Assembly (NCBI RefSeq): GCF_021731785.1
Contig: NZ_JAKFWS010000018.1
Location: 1 to 61,508 of the forward strand
From: Methylocystis sp.
GTDB taxonomy: Bacteria; Pseudomonadota; Alphaproteobacteria; Rhizobiales; Beijerinckiaceae
Length of the DNA stretch: 61,508 nt
Direction: 5' to 3'
Part shown: positions 1 through 6,566 of the stretch, in pieces
Position numbering within the stretch: the first letter of the stretch is position 1
How the letters are laid out: the number at the start of each line of letters is the position of its first letter
Position numbers and translations under genes: made by a program
The notes under the pieces: model-generated
Seen by the model: the letters and a program-made list of their open reading frames with translations, nothing else
Told to the model about the DNA's origin: nothing
The model's database searches: none

Positions 1-2
1 AA

Positions 3-110
3 TCCTACGATGATATCGTCGATCACTGCTGTGATGCGTGGAACAGCCTCGTCGAACAACCCTGGCGCATAATGTCCATCGGGCTGCGCGAATGGGCCTA
101 TCGGTTCTAA
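3..110 (+). mobile_element. IS630-family transposase, C-terminal fragment (5' part outside window)
   Basis: An open frame enters from the left edge and ends with TAA at 108-110. Its 35 residues include DDIVDHCCDAWN and end in RIMSIGLREWAYRF, which is the characteristic C-terminal end of IS630-type DDE transposases. Only the tail lies in the window, so I cannot tell whether the element is intact. No obvious terminal inverted repeat follows the stop: the converging gene ends at the very next base, which suggests a degenerate copy or an insertion whose end coincides with the 3' end of the neighbour. Confidence 0.75.
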
Positions 111-437
111 TCAACGCGGGTTGGTATAAGCCGAGCGCGCCAGCGGATGGGCGGCGTCGCCTTTAGCGGCGACGGCGTTCCACTCCTGCTCCCAAAAATC
201 GGCGACGCCGAAGCGCGCGATGACCGCGCCCTTGTCGTCGAGAATGATCACCTCGTCGAAGTCGACGACGTCGAGCGCCTTGGGACTGGAGAGCTCCATT
301 TCGAAGAAGCGGCTGACTTCAGCGATGACGCTGGCCGCATCGGATGATTCGCGCTCATATTCGCGCAGCGGCTTCAGCTTGACATGGCCGCCTTCCCTCT
401 CAATGAATTTGACTTCGCGAACTCGATAAGTCGCCAT
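111..437 (-). CDS. Hypothetical protein, 108 aa
   Basis: I do not recognise this family. The 108-residue protein is acidic in its middle and has no signal peptide or membrane segment. The reading-strand sequence GAGGGTAAG lies about 8 bases before the ATG at 437, which is a good ribosome binding site and supports a real gene. It converges on the transposase tail, with its TGA starting at 111 directly after the transposase stop, so its C-terminus could have been altered by the insertion. It is divergent from the FeSII-ferritin gene across about 400 bases. Confidence 0.55.
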   Translation of the reverse strand: MATYRVREVKFIEREGGHVKLKPLREYERESSDAASVIAEVSRFFEMELSSPKALDVVDFDEVIILDDKGAVIARFGVADFWEQEWNAVAAKGDAAHPLARSAYTNPR

Positions 438-706
438 TTTCTTACCCTCGCTTGCGCCGGGCCATGTGTGTGAAATTGGCTGCGCAACGCGCGCGTCAAG
501 GGGCGGAGCGAGACCTTCGCTTTGAAAGCCGTCTCGCCAACCAGTCCGCAGAACGCATTCATTCGCGAATTTGCTCTGGGTGCCCGGGTCGTGGCGTCAC
601 ACGCATGGAGATGCGCGGCTGTCGTTATCATCGTCGCATCCCGTGCGATTGCATTCGCGTCGGTATCGGGCGTGCGACAATCCGCCGTAGATCGAACCGT
701 ATTTCA

Positions 707-722
707 TGGCGAGAGTTCTGCT
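707..722 (+). promoter_or_regulatory. Possible sigma-54 (-24/-12) promoter
   Basis: The stretch TGGCGAGAGTTCTGCT has the invariant GG-N10-GC spacing of RpoN promoters (GG at 708-709, GC at 720-721). It lies about 130 bases before the FeSII-ferritin start. FeSII-type genes belong to diazotrophs, so RpoN/NifA control is plausible. I found no NifA TGT-N10-ACA site at a suitable distance upstream, so the call is weak. Confidence 0.3.
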
Positions 723-820
723 TTCAAAAGGTCCCGGGCAAGATAACGGGCTCAGCTGCCGCTCCGAAAAACACCGGAGAGCTTACGTTCGACCCGGATC
801 GCCCATCCGATGCCGGACAA

Positions 821-836
821 TGTCTGAGAGCAGACA
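821..836. promoter_or_regulatory. Perfect inverted repeat abutting the ribosome binding site
   Basis: TGTCTG-AGAG-CAGACA is a perfect 6-bp inverted repeat that ends where the AAGGAG Shine-Dalgarno of the 852 gene begins. It could be an operator or a small RNA hairpin controlling translation. It also fits TGT-N10-ACA, but it is far too close to the start codon to act as a NifA upstream activator for this gene. Confidence 0.4.
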
Positions 837-851
837 AAAGGAGCGAATATC

Positions 852-1757
852 GTGGCTAATGTGACATTTTCATCGCCCGTCCTTGCGCGGGACGTCACCG
901 TCTATGCGATCGCCGGAGACCGCGGCACGATCCTGGCGGTGGCCAAGGCCCACAAAATCCCCATTCCATTCGATTGCCAGGATGGCGAGTGTGGCTCCTG
1001 CCTTGTCGAGGTCACCCATCTCAGCCGGAATCCCAAATACGGCATCGCGCTGACCGAGAAGGAAAAGGAGATGCTGCGCCAGCTCGGCAAGATCACCAAA
1101 GCCGAGATCGAGGCCGCCGAAGTCAACGACATGCCGCCGCGCTATCGCCTGGCGTGCCAATGTTTCATCCGCAACGAGGATATCCTCGTCGCGTTCGAGG
1201 GCGATCAAACGCTCCCCGCGCAAGGCCAACATGTCACGCATGCCGCAAAACGCTTTACGGGCGGCATTGATATCGCCACGTTGGATGAATTTCTTGGCTA
1301 CGCCGTGAAGGTCGAAGAGGACGCGGCGATACATTTCGACGAACTCGCGGGCATGATGGAGAGTTGCGGCAACGAAGAAGTCGCCAAACTATTTCGGCAG
1401 CTCGCCGGCTTTTCGCGCCTGCATCTCGCCGAGGCCAAGAAGCGCGCCGGATCGATCGACCTGACGAAGGTCATTCCGCCTGATTACGTGTGGCCAAGTC
1501 ACGCGACCCCGGAACGCACTGAAATCTGGGCCGCCGATCCGTCGCTATCGCGGCTGGATGGATTGAAGGCCGCGCTGCAGGGCGAGCGCCGAGGCTATGA
1601 ATTTTATCGGGCCGTGGTCGCCAAGACCAAGTCGCCCGAGATTGAAGCGATGGCCAAGGAGTTCGTCAGGGAAGAGGCCGAGCACGTCAAAATTCTCGAA
1701 GCCTGGATCACGCGCGAAGAATGGACCATAAAGAACCCGCCGGGCGCCAACGCTTGA
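852..1757 (+). CDS. FeSII (Shethna)-type 2Fe-2S ferredoxin fused to a ferritin-like domain
   Basis: A 301-aa two-domain protein. Residues 1-120 resemble the Azotobacter FeSII protein: an N-terminal VTFSSP strand, cluster ligands C42, C47 and C50 in DCQDGECGSCLVEVTH, then YRLACQ with C102. FeSII proteins lock nitrogenase into an oxygen-protected complex. Residues 140-290 form a four-helix ferritin/rubrerythrin-like domain with candidate iron ligands E155/E156, H191-E194, E245-E250 and E274-E277-H278. The GTG start at 852 is set by AAGGAG eight bases upstream. The next gene encodes a paralogue of the second domain alone. FeSII itself is about 120 aa, so the ferritin-like tail is an addition. 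No nif gene is visible in the window, so a role in nitrogenase protection is inferred; peroxide or oxygen detoxification is an alternative. Confidence 0.85.
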   Translation: MANVTFSSPVLARDVTVYAIAGDRGTILAVAKAHKIPIPFDCQDGECGSCLVEVTHLSRNPKYGIALTEKEKEMLRQLGKITKAEIEAAEVNDMPPRYRLACQCFIRNEDILVAFEGDQTLPAQGQHVTHAAKRFTGGIDIATLDEFLGYAVKVEEDAAIHFDELAGMMESCGNEEVAKLFRQLAGFSRLHLAEAKKRAGSIDLTKVIPPDYVWPSHATPERTEIWAADPSLSRLDGLKAALQGERRGYEFYRAVVAKTKSPEIEAMAKEFVREEAEHVKILEAWITREEWTIKNPPGANA

Positions 1758-1851
1758 GCGACGCCGCCAAACAATAGCAACCCGAAGCGGGAGGCGGCGC
1801 TGTCGCGTCCGCCGCTTGCTTCGGGCATTCGATCACAAAGCGAGGGGTGGG

Positions 1852-2331
1852 ATGGAATCGGTCGAGGAATTTCTTGCTTACGCAATCAATCTCGAACTCG
1901 AAGCGGCGAACCGCTACGCCCTGTTGGCCGACGCGATGGAGGCGGGCGGCAATCACGAAGTGTGTGCGCTGTTTCGTCGCTTGGCGGAGTATTCCAGACT
2001 GCATCTGGCGGAAGCGCGCGCCCGCGGCGGCTTTCGCGACATACCCAAGATGAAACCGGATGATTTCGTTTGGCCCGGATTGGAGAGCCCGGAGACGGCG
2101 GCCATCTGGGCGGCCGATCCGTTCATGGGACGCGAGCAGGCGCTTGAGATCGCGCTGGACGCCGAAACCGCGGGGCTCGACTATTACCAACGCGTTCTCG
2201 ACACGACGTCGGACCCCGAGATCAAGACGCTGGCCAAGGAGTTTGTCGCCGAGGAGCGCAGCCATGTGGCTGAACTCAACAAGTGGATTGCAGCGAATAA
2301 AGCCGGGAAAACGCTGACCGTCGATCCTTGA
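1852..2331 (+). CDS. Ferritin-like (rubrerythrin-type) domain protein
   Basis: A 159-aa protein that aligns along its whole length with the C-terminal half of the preceding FeSII fusion; shared blocks are SRLHLAEA, IWAADP, and AKEF followed by E-rich EE..HV. Candidate di-iron ligands are E15/E17, H51-E54 and the final EERSH motif. It probably packs as a ferritin-like four-helix bundle and may form a complex with the fusion protein. The ATG at 1852 is chosen because the purine-rich GAGGGGTGGG lies just before it; a TTG further upstream at 1816 would add 12 unconserved residues. The 94-base gap and same direction suggest one operon with the fusion gene. Confidence 0.8.
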   Translation: MESVEEFLAYAINLELEAANRYALLADAMEAGGNHEVCALFRRLAEYSRLHLAEARARGGFRDIPKMKPDDFVWPGLESPETAAIWAADPFMGREQALEIALDAETAGLDYYQRVLDTTSDPEIKTLAKEFVAEERSHVAELNKWIAANKAGKTLTVDP

Positions 2332-2453
2332 GCGCGTCGTTGCAACGGGTTCGGCGCGGCCGCGCGCGATGGCTTTGGGTCACAATGATGAGCCAGGCCC
2401 CCGATAGAGATTTGCGTCGCAGATTCTATCCTGGGCGGACAGTAGGATCATAA

Positions 2454-2768
2454 GTGGCAGAGGCGCCCAAGCAAAATATCGAGATATCGGAAGAGAGCAT
2501 TTTGCAGATTGCGGCGCATATTCTGGCGTCCGGAAAAGTTTTGCCTGATGAGGACATCGCGAACCAAAAAATTGTCGCGAGATTGATTCAAGCAATTATT
2601 ACGCGTCCTCAGGCGTCCTCCCGACTGCTGAGCTGTCTTTCGGATTGCGCGCAATTCATGAAAATGAAGGGTCACGAAAATCATTTCGCCGAGGCGAAAA
2701 TTTATGCGGAAGGTCAACGTCGATCGAAACGCGCATCGCCATCAAAACGGGGCGGTTCGCAGCGATAG
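2454..2768 (+). CDS. Hypothetical protein, 104 aa
   Basis: I do not recognise the family. The GTG start at 2454 is preceded by AGGA at suitable spacing. The product is soluble, has a central helical part (residues 10-75) with a Cys near residue 62 and ends in a basic, Ser/Lys/Arg-rich tail. It follows the two ferritin-like genes in the same direction after 122 bases and could be a third member of that unit. There are no transmembrane segments or known motifs. Confidence 0.5.
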   Translation: MAEAPKQNIEISEESILQIAAHILASGKVLPDEDIANQKIVARLIQAIITRPQASSRLLSCLSDCAQFMKMKGHENHFAEAKIYAEGQRRSKRASPSKRGGSQR

Positions 2769-2890
2769 AATGTGAGTCGCGACGGGCGGCTGTCGCTTTG
2801 CAAAATTCAATTCGCCCGATTACCGATTTGCGAGATGCTTCTCCAGCAAGCTTCGCAATCGCCCCAGAGCGATCGAGTGAAGGGCTTATT

Positions 2891-3077
2891 CATCCTGAGA
2901 GCGTGGGCAGCACGCGTCTCGAAGGACGAGGAAGCCCGTTTTCTCGTATCTTTCCTCACCCTCGTCCTTCGAGATTCCCGATCAGGCCTTCGGCCTGTCG
3001 GGAATGACATTGGCGAGCGTCATCCCAACTCGCGCCCTCATGCTGAGGAGGCGCCGAAGGCGCCGTCTCGAAGCATG
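2891..3077. repeat. Cluster of palindromic intergenic repeats
   Basis: Three palindromic elements sit in the roughly 500-base gap between 2769 and 3274, which otherwise holds nothing I can call. At 2918-2931 and 2960-2973 there is a perfect 14-bp inverted pair, CTCGAAGGACGAGG / CCTCGTCCTTCGAG. At 2973-3008 is a hairpin that recurs at 59165-59200. At 3036-3077 is a third element with a GGCGCC-GAA-GGCGCC core flanked by CTCATGCTGAGG and TCTCGAAGCATG, related in its outer parts to the first element (CATCCTGAG ... CGTCTCGAAGGACGAG). These look like dispersed non-autonomous palindromes rather than a terminator. Confidence 0.7.
2973..3008 (+). repeat. Dispersed hairpin repeat, copy 1
   Basis: A 36-base hairpin beginning GATTCCCGATCAGGCC and ending GGCCTGTCGGGAATGAC, with a TTC loop. 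The copy at 59165-59200 is identical except that the loop is TGA. Perfectly kept stems with a variable loop in two places 56 kb apart indicate a repeat family. Confidence 0.8.
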
Positions 3078-3274
3078 CGGCCGCTGTTCTGCAGCGTGTG
3101 CTTTAGGCGCGCATTGGCCGCTGCCCGGCGTTGTCCGGCAACACGCGCCTAGGCATGGTCGTCACCTATAGCGGGAAGCGACAAGCGGCGGTTTTTCGCC
3201 GCGCTATATAGGCAGGCAAGATCCCCGCAGGACGCGGCAATAGCGGCAATCATCGCTGAACATAGGCATGCGCA

Positions 3275-3472
3275 ATGACTGACGCGGAGAGACTGATACG
3301 AGAAATAGAATTGCTGCGAGAGACGATCCGGCGCGAGTGGTTTAACGTTCGGCTGGATACCCTGACGCACGACGATCGAGTCGTCATTCGAGAGAATATC
3401 GAACGCTGCCACGCCGACCTAAAAATCCTGCTGGATCGGCTATGGAATTTGGGCGACGGAAATTCGAAGTAG
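3275..3472 (+). CDS. Small hypothetical protein, 65 aa
   Basis: I do not recognise it. The product is a charged, probably fully helical protein with heptad-like Leu/Ile spacing (LIREIELLRETI ... LLDRLWNL) and no membrane segment. The ATG at 3275 has only a weak AGG upstream. An overlapping frame on the other strand lacks any such pattern, so this is the better candidate, but it may be non-coding. Confidence 0.4.
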   Translation: MTDAERLIREIELLRETIRREWFNVRLDTLTHDDRVVIRENIERCHADLKILLDRLWNLGDGNSK

Positions 3473-3961
3473 GCCGCCGCCCGCCGTCCTTGACATCTCT
3501 GGAATAAATTCCTATCCTCTGCTCGCTTTCGTCAAGCGAGGGCGCGGCTCAGGGTCGAGCGGCGCCGGCGAAGGACGGATCCGGCGGGACGAACGACCCT
3601 CGTTCCCTGGTCCGGCGGCGCGTCGCCGGTCTGGGCTTCTCTCCTTTGCGCGGAGACGCATGAGCCCTTCGATAAGCCGCAAGGCTTGCCGAAACTCATG
3701 TGCAGGCTTTGAAAGCCCGGACCACAATATCCGAGGATGGCGCAGGCGTCGGTTACCCGAACGATGGGGAGCGGCTCCCTCAGCCCGGAGGCGGCGAGAC
3801 GACGCGATCCGTGTCCGGGAGAAACCGGGCGTCGAAAGACATTTCTTTGCGCTGCGGCCAAGCGATGGCCGGGGCGTCCCGGACCGCTCGCCCCCCGCGC
3901 TTCACGGCGGCGGGAAATCTTCGCGCGCGCATTTGCGCGCCCGTTCGCGCGCGCTTTTTCC
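3473..3961. other. Intergenic region without a supported gene
   Basis: About 490 GC-rich bases. Frames on either strand have no ribosome binding site or recognisable product. Near 3925-3957 there is a GCGCGC-rich inverted repeat followed by TTTTT on the plus strand; it is oriented away from the leftward operon that ends at 3962, so I do not call it the terminator of that operon. Confidence 0.5.
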
Positions 3962-6562
3962 TCAGCGCATGTCCGCCGCCACCATGGCGACGTCGTCGGA
4001 CGCCGGCGCCTCGCCGCGGAAGACACGCACGTCGGCGAGCACGGCCTTGATGAGGTCGCCCGGCGAGAGGCTGCGATGCTGCTTGAACGCGTTGGACAGG
4101 CGTTCGAGCCCGAAGAAGTCGCCCTGACGGTTTTGCGCCTCGGTGATTCCATCGGTGTAGAACAGCAGCTTGTCGCCCGCGGCGAGTTCGATGCTCCCCT
4201 CCTTGAACTCGACGGCGCGCATGACGCCGAGCACCAGGCCTTCCGCGTCGAGCCGCGCGCATGTGGCGCCCTCGGCGCGCAGCACCAGCGGCGGATTATG
4301 CCCGGCGTTGGCGTATTGCAGCGTGCGCGTTTGCGGCAGGAATCGGCAATAGAACATGGTGATGAACAGGTCGGCGGCGGTCAGGTCCTCGTGCAAGAGT
4401 TCGTTGAGATCGTGCAAAAGCTCCGCCGGGCCGCTCAAGGCGTTGGTCGCTTTTCGCGTCTCGGCGCGCAGGGTGCTGCGCACTTCGGTCATGATCAGCG
4501 CCGCGCCGACGCTATGGCCGGAGACGTCGGCGATGACGATGTCGATGACGCCGGAATTTTCGAAATAGTCGAAATAGTCGCCGCCGACATGCATCGCCGG
4601 CACGCAGATTCCCGCGATCTCCATATGCGGCGTGCGCAGCGGCGCGTTCGGCAGCAGCGACAGCTGGATTTGCTTGGCGATTTCGAGCTCGTGGCGGCTC
4701 TCCTCGATCCGGCGCCGTTCGGTAATGTCGGCGTGCACGCTGACGAAATGGGTGATGCGCCCCGCCTCATTGGCGACTGGCGAGATGAACAATTCGTCCC
4801 AGAACGGCGTGCCGTCCTTGCGGTAGAATTTCACCGTCACCTGACAGCTCTGTCGATGCGCGATGGCGTTGCGAATTTCTTCGAGCGCCGCAGGATCGGT
4901 CCCCGGCCCGCGCAACAGATGCATGCTGTGTCCGAGCAGCTCCTCGCGGGCGAAGCCGGTGATCCGGCTCAGCGCCGGATTGACGTAAACATTGGGAACG
5001 CCGGGCGCCTGCGCATCCCAGACCGCGATGCCAATCGGGACGGCTTCGATCGCGCGGTTGCGCACGCGCAGCGCATCCTCGAACTTCTTGCGCCCGGTGA
5101 TGTCATGGTCGACGCCGCGCCATTTGACGAGTCGGCCGTCGTCGTCGAAAACCGGCGCGCCTGTCGACTCCGTATAAATGTCGCCGCCGCTCTTATGGCG
5201 ATAATGGTTGACGATGCGGTGGAACGGCCGGCGCGAAGCGGTCGGAGGCTGCGCGCTCGCTGCGGCGGAGCCGCTCGAAGGCGGCCCGGCGAAAAGGTCG
5301 AGATAGGTCTTGCCGATCACCTCTTCGGGCGTCATGCCCAGCACGTCCTCGACGGCGTTGCTGCTATAGGTGTAGCGGCCGTGTTGATCCTGCTCCCACA
5401 GCCAGTCGCCCGCCATCTCGGCGACTTGGCGGAAGCGCTGCTCGCTCTCGAACAGCGCCTCCTTGTCGCGCTTCTGTTCGGTGATGTCCTGCTGGATGGC
5501 CAGAAAATGGGTGATCTCGCCGGCGGCGTCGCGCAGCGGCGTGATGATTTCGGACGCCCAGTAGAGCTCCCCGTCCTTGCGTCTGTCCTGAATCTGTCCG
5601 CGCCACTCGACGCCGGCGCGAATGCTCTCCCACAGGCGCCGATATTGGTCGCTCTCCGTGCGCTTCGACTGAAGCATGCGCGGGTTCTGGCCGATCAGCT
5701 CATGCGGCTGGTAGCCGGTCAGAGTCGCGAAGCGGCTGTTCACATATTCGATTTCGCCATCCTTGTTGGCGATCATCACCGCGATCGGACTTTGCTCGAC
5801 GGCGGCGGAAAGCGTCAGCAGCCGGTCCTCAGCGCGTTTGAGCCGGGTCAGATCATGGGTGACGCCGACAAAATAGCGCGTTCCCTTAAGCCAGATTTCA
5901 CCGATCGAGAGATACATCGGGAAGGTCGTGCCGTTTTTTCGCCGTCCCACGACCTCGCGGCCGACGCCGATGATTTTCTTGACGCCGGTTTTTTGATAGG
6001 CGGCGAGATAGCGGTCATGCGCCTCTCGATAGGGCGGAGGCATCAACAGCTTGACGTTCGCGCCGAGCGCTTCTTTAGCGCGATAGCCAAAAAGCTTCTC
6101 CGCGCCTTTGCTGAACAGCAATATATCGCCGGCCTCGTTGATCACCACGAGGCCGTCGGCCATGCCGCCAAAGATCGTTTCGAGCTTTTCGGTGATGTCG
6201 TCGAGCGCTTCCTGCTCGCTCAGTCCTTCGTCGATCGGGCGAAGTTTAAGCAGCGCGGCGCCGCCGCCGTTGTTAGCCAGCGGATCGATCTCGCAGCGAA
6301 CCTCGATCAGCGTTCGATCTTTGCGTCGAATGCGCAAGGACAGCCGCTCGCGAGCATGCGGCGGCCATGATGGTTCGCCGTCGCCGCCGCTGCGCTCGAC
6401 AAGCTGCGAGAAAAAAGATCGGCCGCGCAGCTCGCTCTCGACATAGCCGGTCAAGCGTTCGGCGGCGCAATTCATCGACTGCAGGGTGCCTGAAGACTCA
6501 ACAACGCAAAGCGCCTCTTCGAAGGCGTCGAGAATGGCGCGATCGGCGGCCAGCGTTTCCAT
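3962..6562 (-). CDS. Five-PAS PP2C-type (RsbU/SpoIIE) serine phosphatase with a FixL-like PAS
   Basis: An 866-aa sensor phosphatase. About five PAS domains occupy residues 1-630, each closing with a D[LI]T[ERG]-type linker, followed by a C-terminal PP2C domain with the metal-binding motifs GGDYFD, ADVSGHS, YTDG and DDVAM. Such proteins dephosphorylate a STAS antagonist in partner-switching modules, and both partners (9973-10753) lie upstream in the same direction. The second PAS reads HDRYLAAYQKTG and then IIGVGR; its His 182 and Arg 202 are 20 residues apart like the haem-binding His and distal Arg of FixL. The ATG at 6562 is preferred because it lies four bases after the glutamate dehydrogenase stop; an in-frame ATG at 6661 would overlap that gene by 95 bases. 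The sensed signal is not known. Confidence 0.85.
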   Translation of the reverse strand: METLAADRAILDAFEEALCVVESSGTLQSMNCAAERLTGYVESELRGRSFFSQLVERSGGDGEPSWPPHARERLSLRIRRKDRTLIEVRCEIDPLANNGGGAALLKLRPIDEGLSEQEALDDITEKLETIFGGMADGLVVINEAGDILLFSKGAEKLFGYRAKEALGANVKLLMPPPYREAHDRYLAAYQKTGVKKIIGVGREVVGRRKNGTTFPMYLSIGEIWLKGTRYFVGVTHDLTRLKRAEDRLLTLSAAVEQSPIAVMIANKDGEIEYVNSRFATLTGYQPHELIGQNPRMLQSKRTESDQYRRLWESIRAGVEWRGQIQDRRKDGELYWASEIITPLRDAAGEITHFLAIQQDITEQKRDKEALFESEQRFRQVAEMAGDWLWEQDQHGRYTYSSNAVEDVLGMTPEEVIGKTYLDLFAGPPSSGSAAASAQPPTASRRPFHRIVNHYRHKSGGDIYTESTGAPVFDDDGRLVKWRGVDHDITGRKKFEDALRVRNRAIEAVPIGIAVWDAQAPGVPNVYVNPALSRITGFAREELLGHSMHLLRGPGTDPAALEEIRNAIAHRQSCQVTVKFYRKDGTPFWDELFISPVANEAGRITHFVSVHADITERRRIEESRHELEIAKQIQLSLLPNAPLRTPHMEIAGICVPAMHVGGDYFDYFENSGVIDIVIADVSGHSVGAALIMTEVRSTLRAETRKATNALSGPAELLHDLNELLHEDLTAADLFITMFYCRFLPQTRTLQYANAGHNPPLVLRAEGATCARLDAEGLVLGVMRAVEFKEGSIELAAGDKLLFYTDGITEAQNRQGDFFGLERLSNAFKQHRSLSPGDLIKAVLADVRVFRGEAPASDDVAMVAADMR

Positions 6563-6566
6563 TGCG

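Larger units (their letters stand above)
438..851. other. Intergenic region between divergent genes
   Basis: About 410 bases without a convincing gene; open frames here on either strand have no ribosome binding site or recognisable product. It should hold the promoters of both flanking genes. Two elements stand out and are listed separately: a sigma-54-like -24/-12 match at 707-722 and a perfect inverted repeat at 821-836 directly before the Shine-Dalgarno sequence of the FeSII-ferritin gene. Confidence 0.6.

Noticed and set aside
821-836. NifA upstream activator TGT-N10-ACA
   Set aside because: The pattern is present but lies directly before the start codon, not 80-150 bases upstream of a promoter, so it cannot serve as a UAS for this gene.
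3925-3960. Terminator for the leftward phosphatase operon
   Set aside because: The GC-rich hairpin is followed by T residues only on the plus strand, the wrong direction for that operon.
3737-6370. 877-aa open frame on the plus strand
   Set aside because: It is antisense to the PAS-PP2C gene, lacks any recognisable domain, and is the usual shadow frame of a GC-rich gene.
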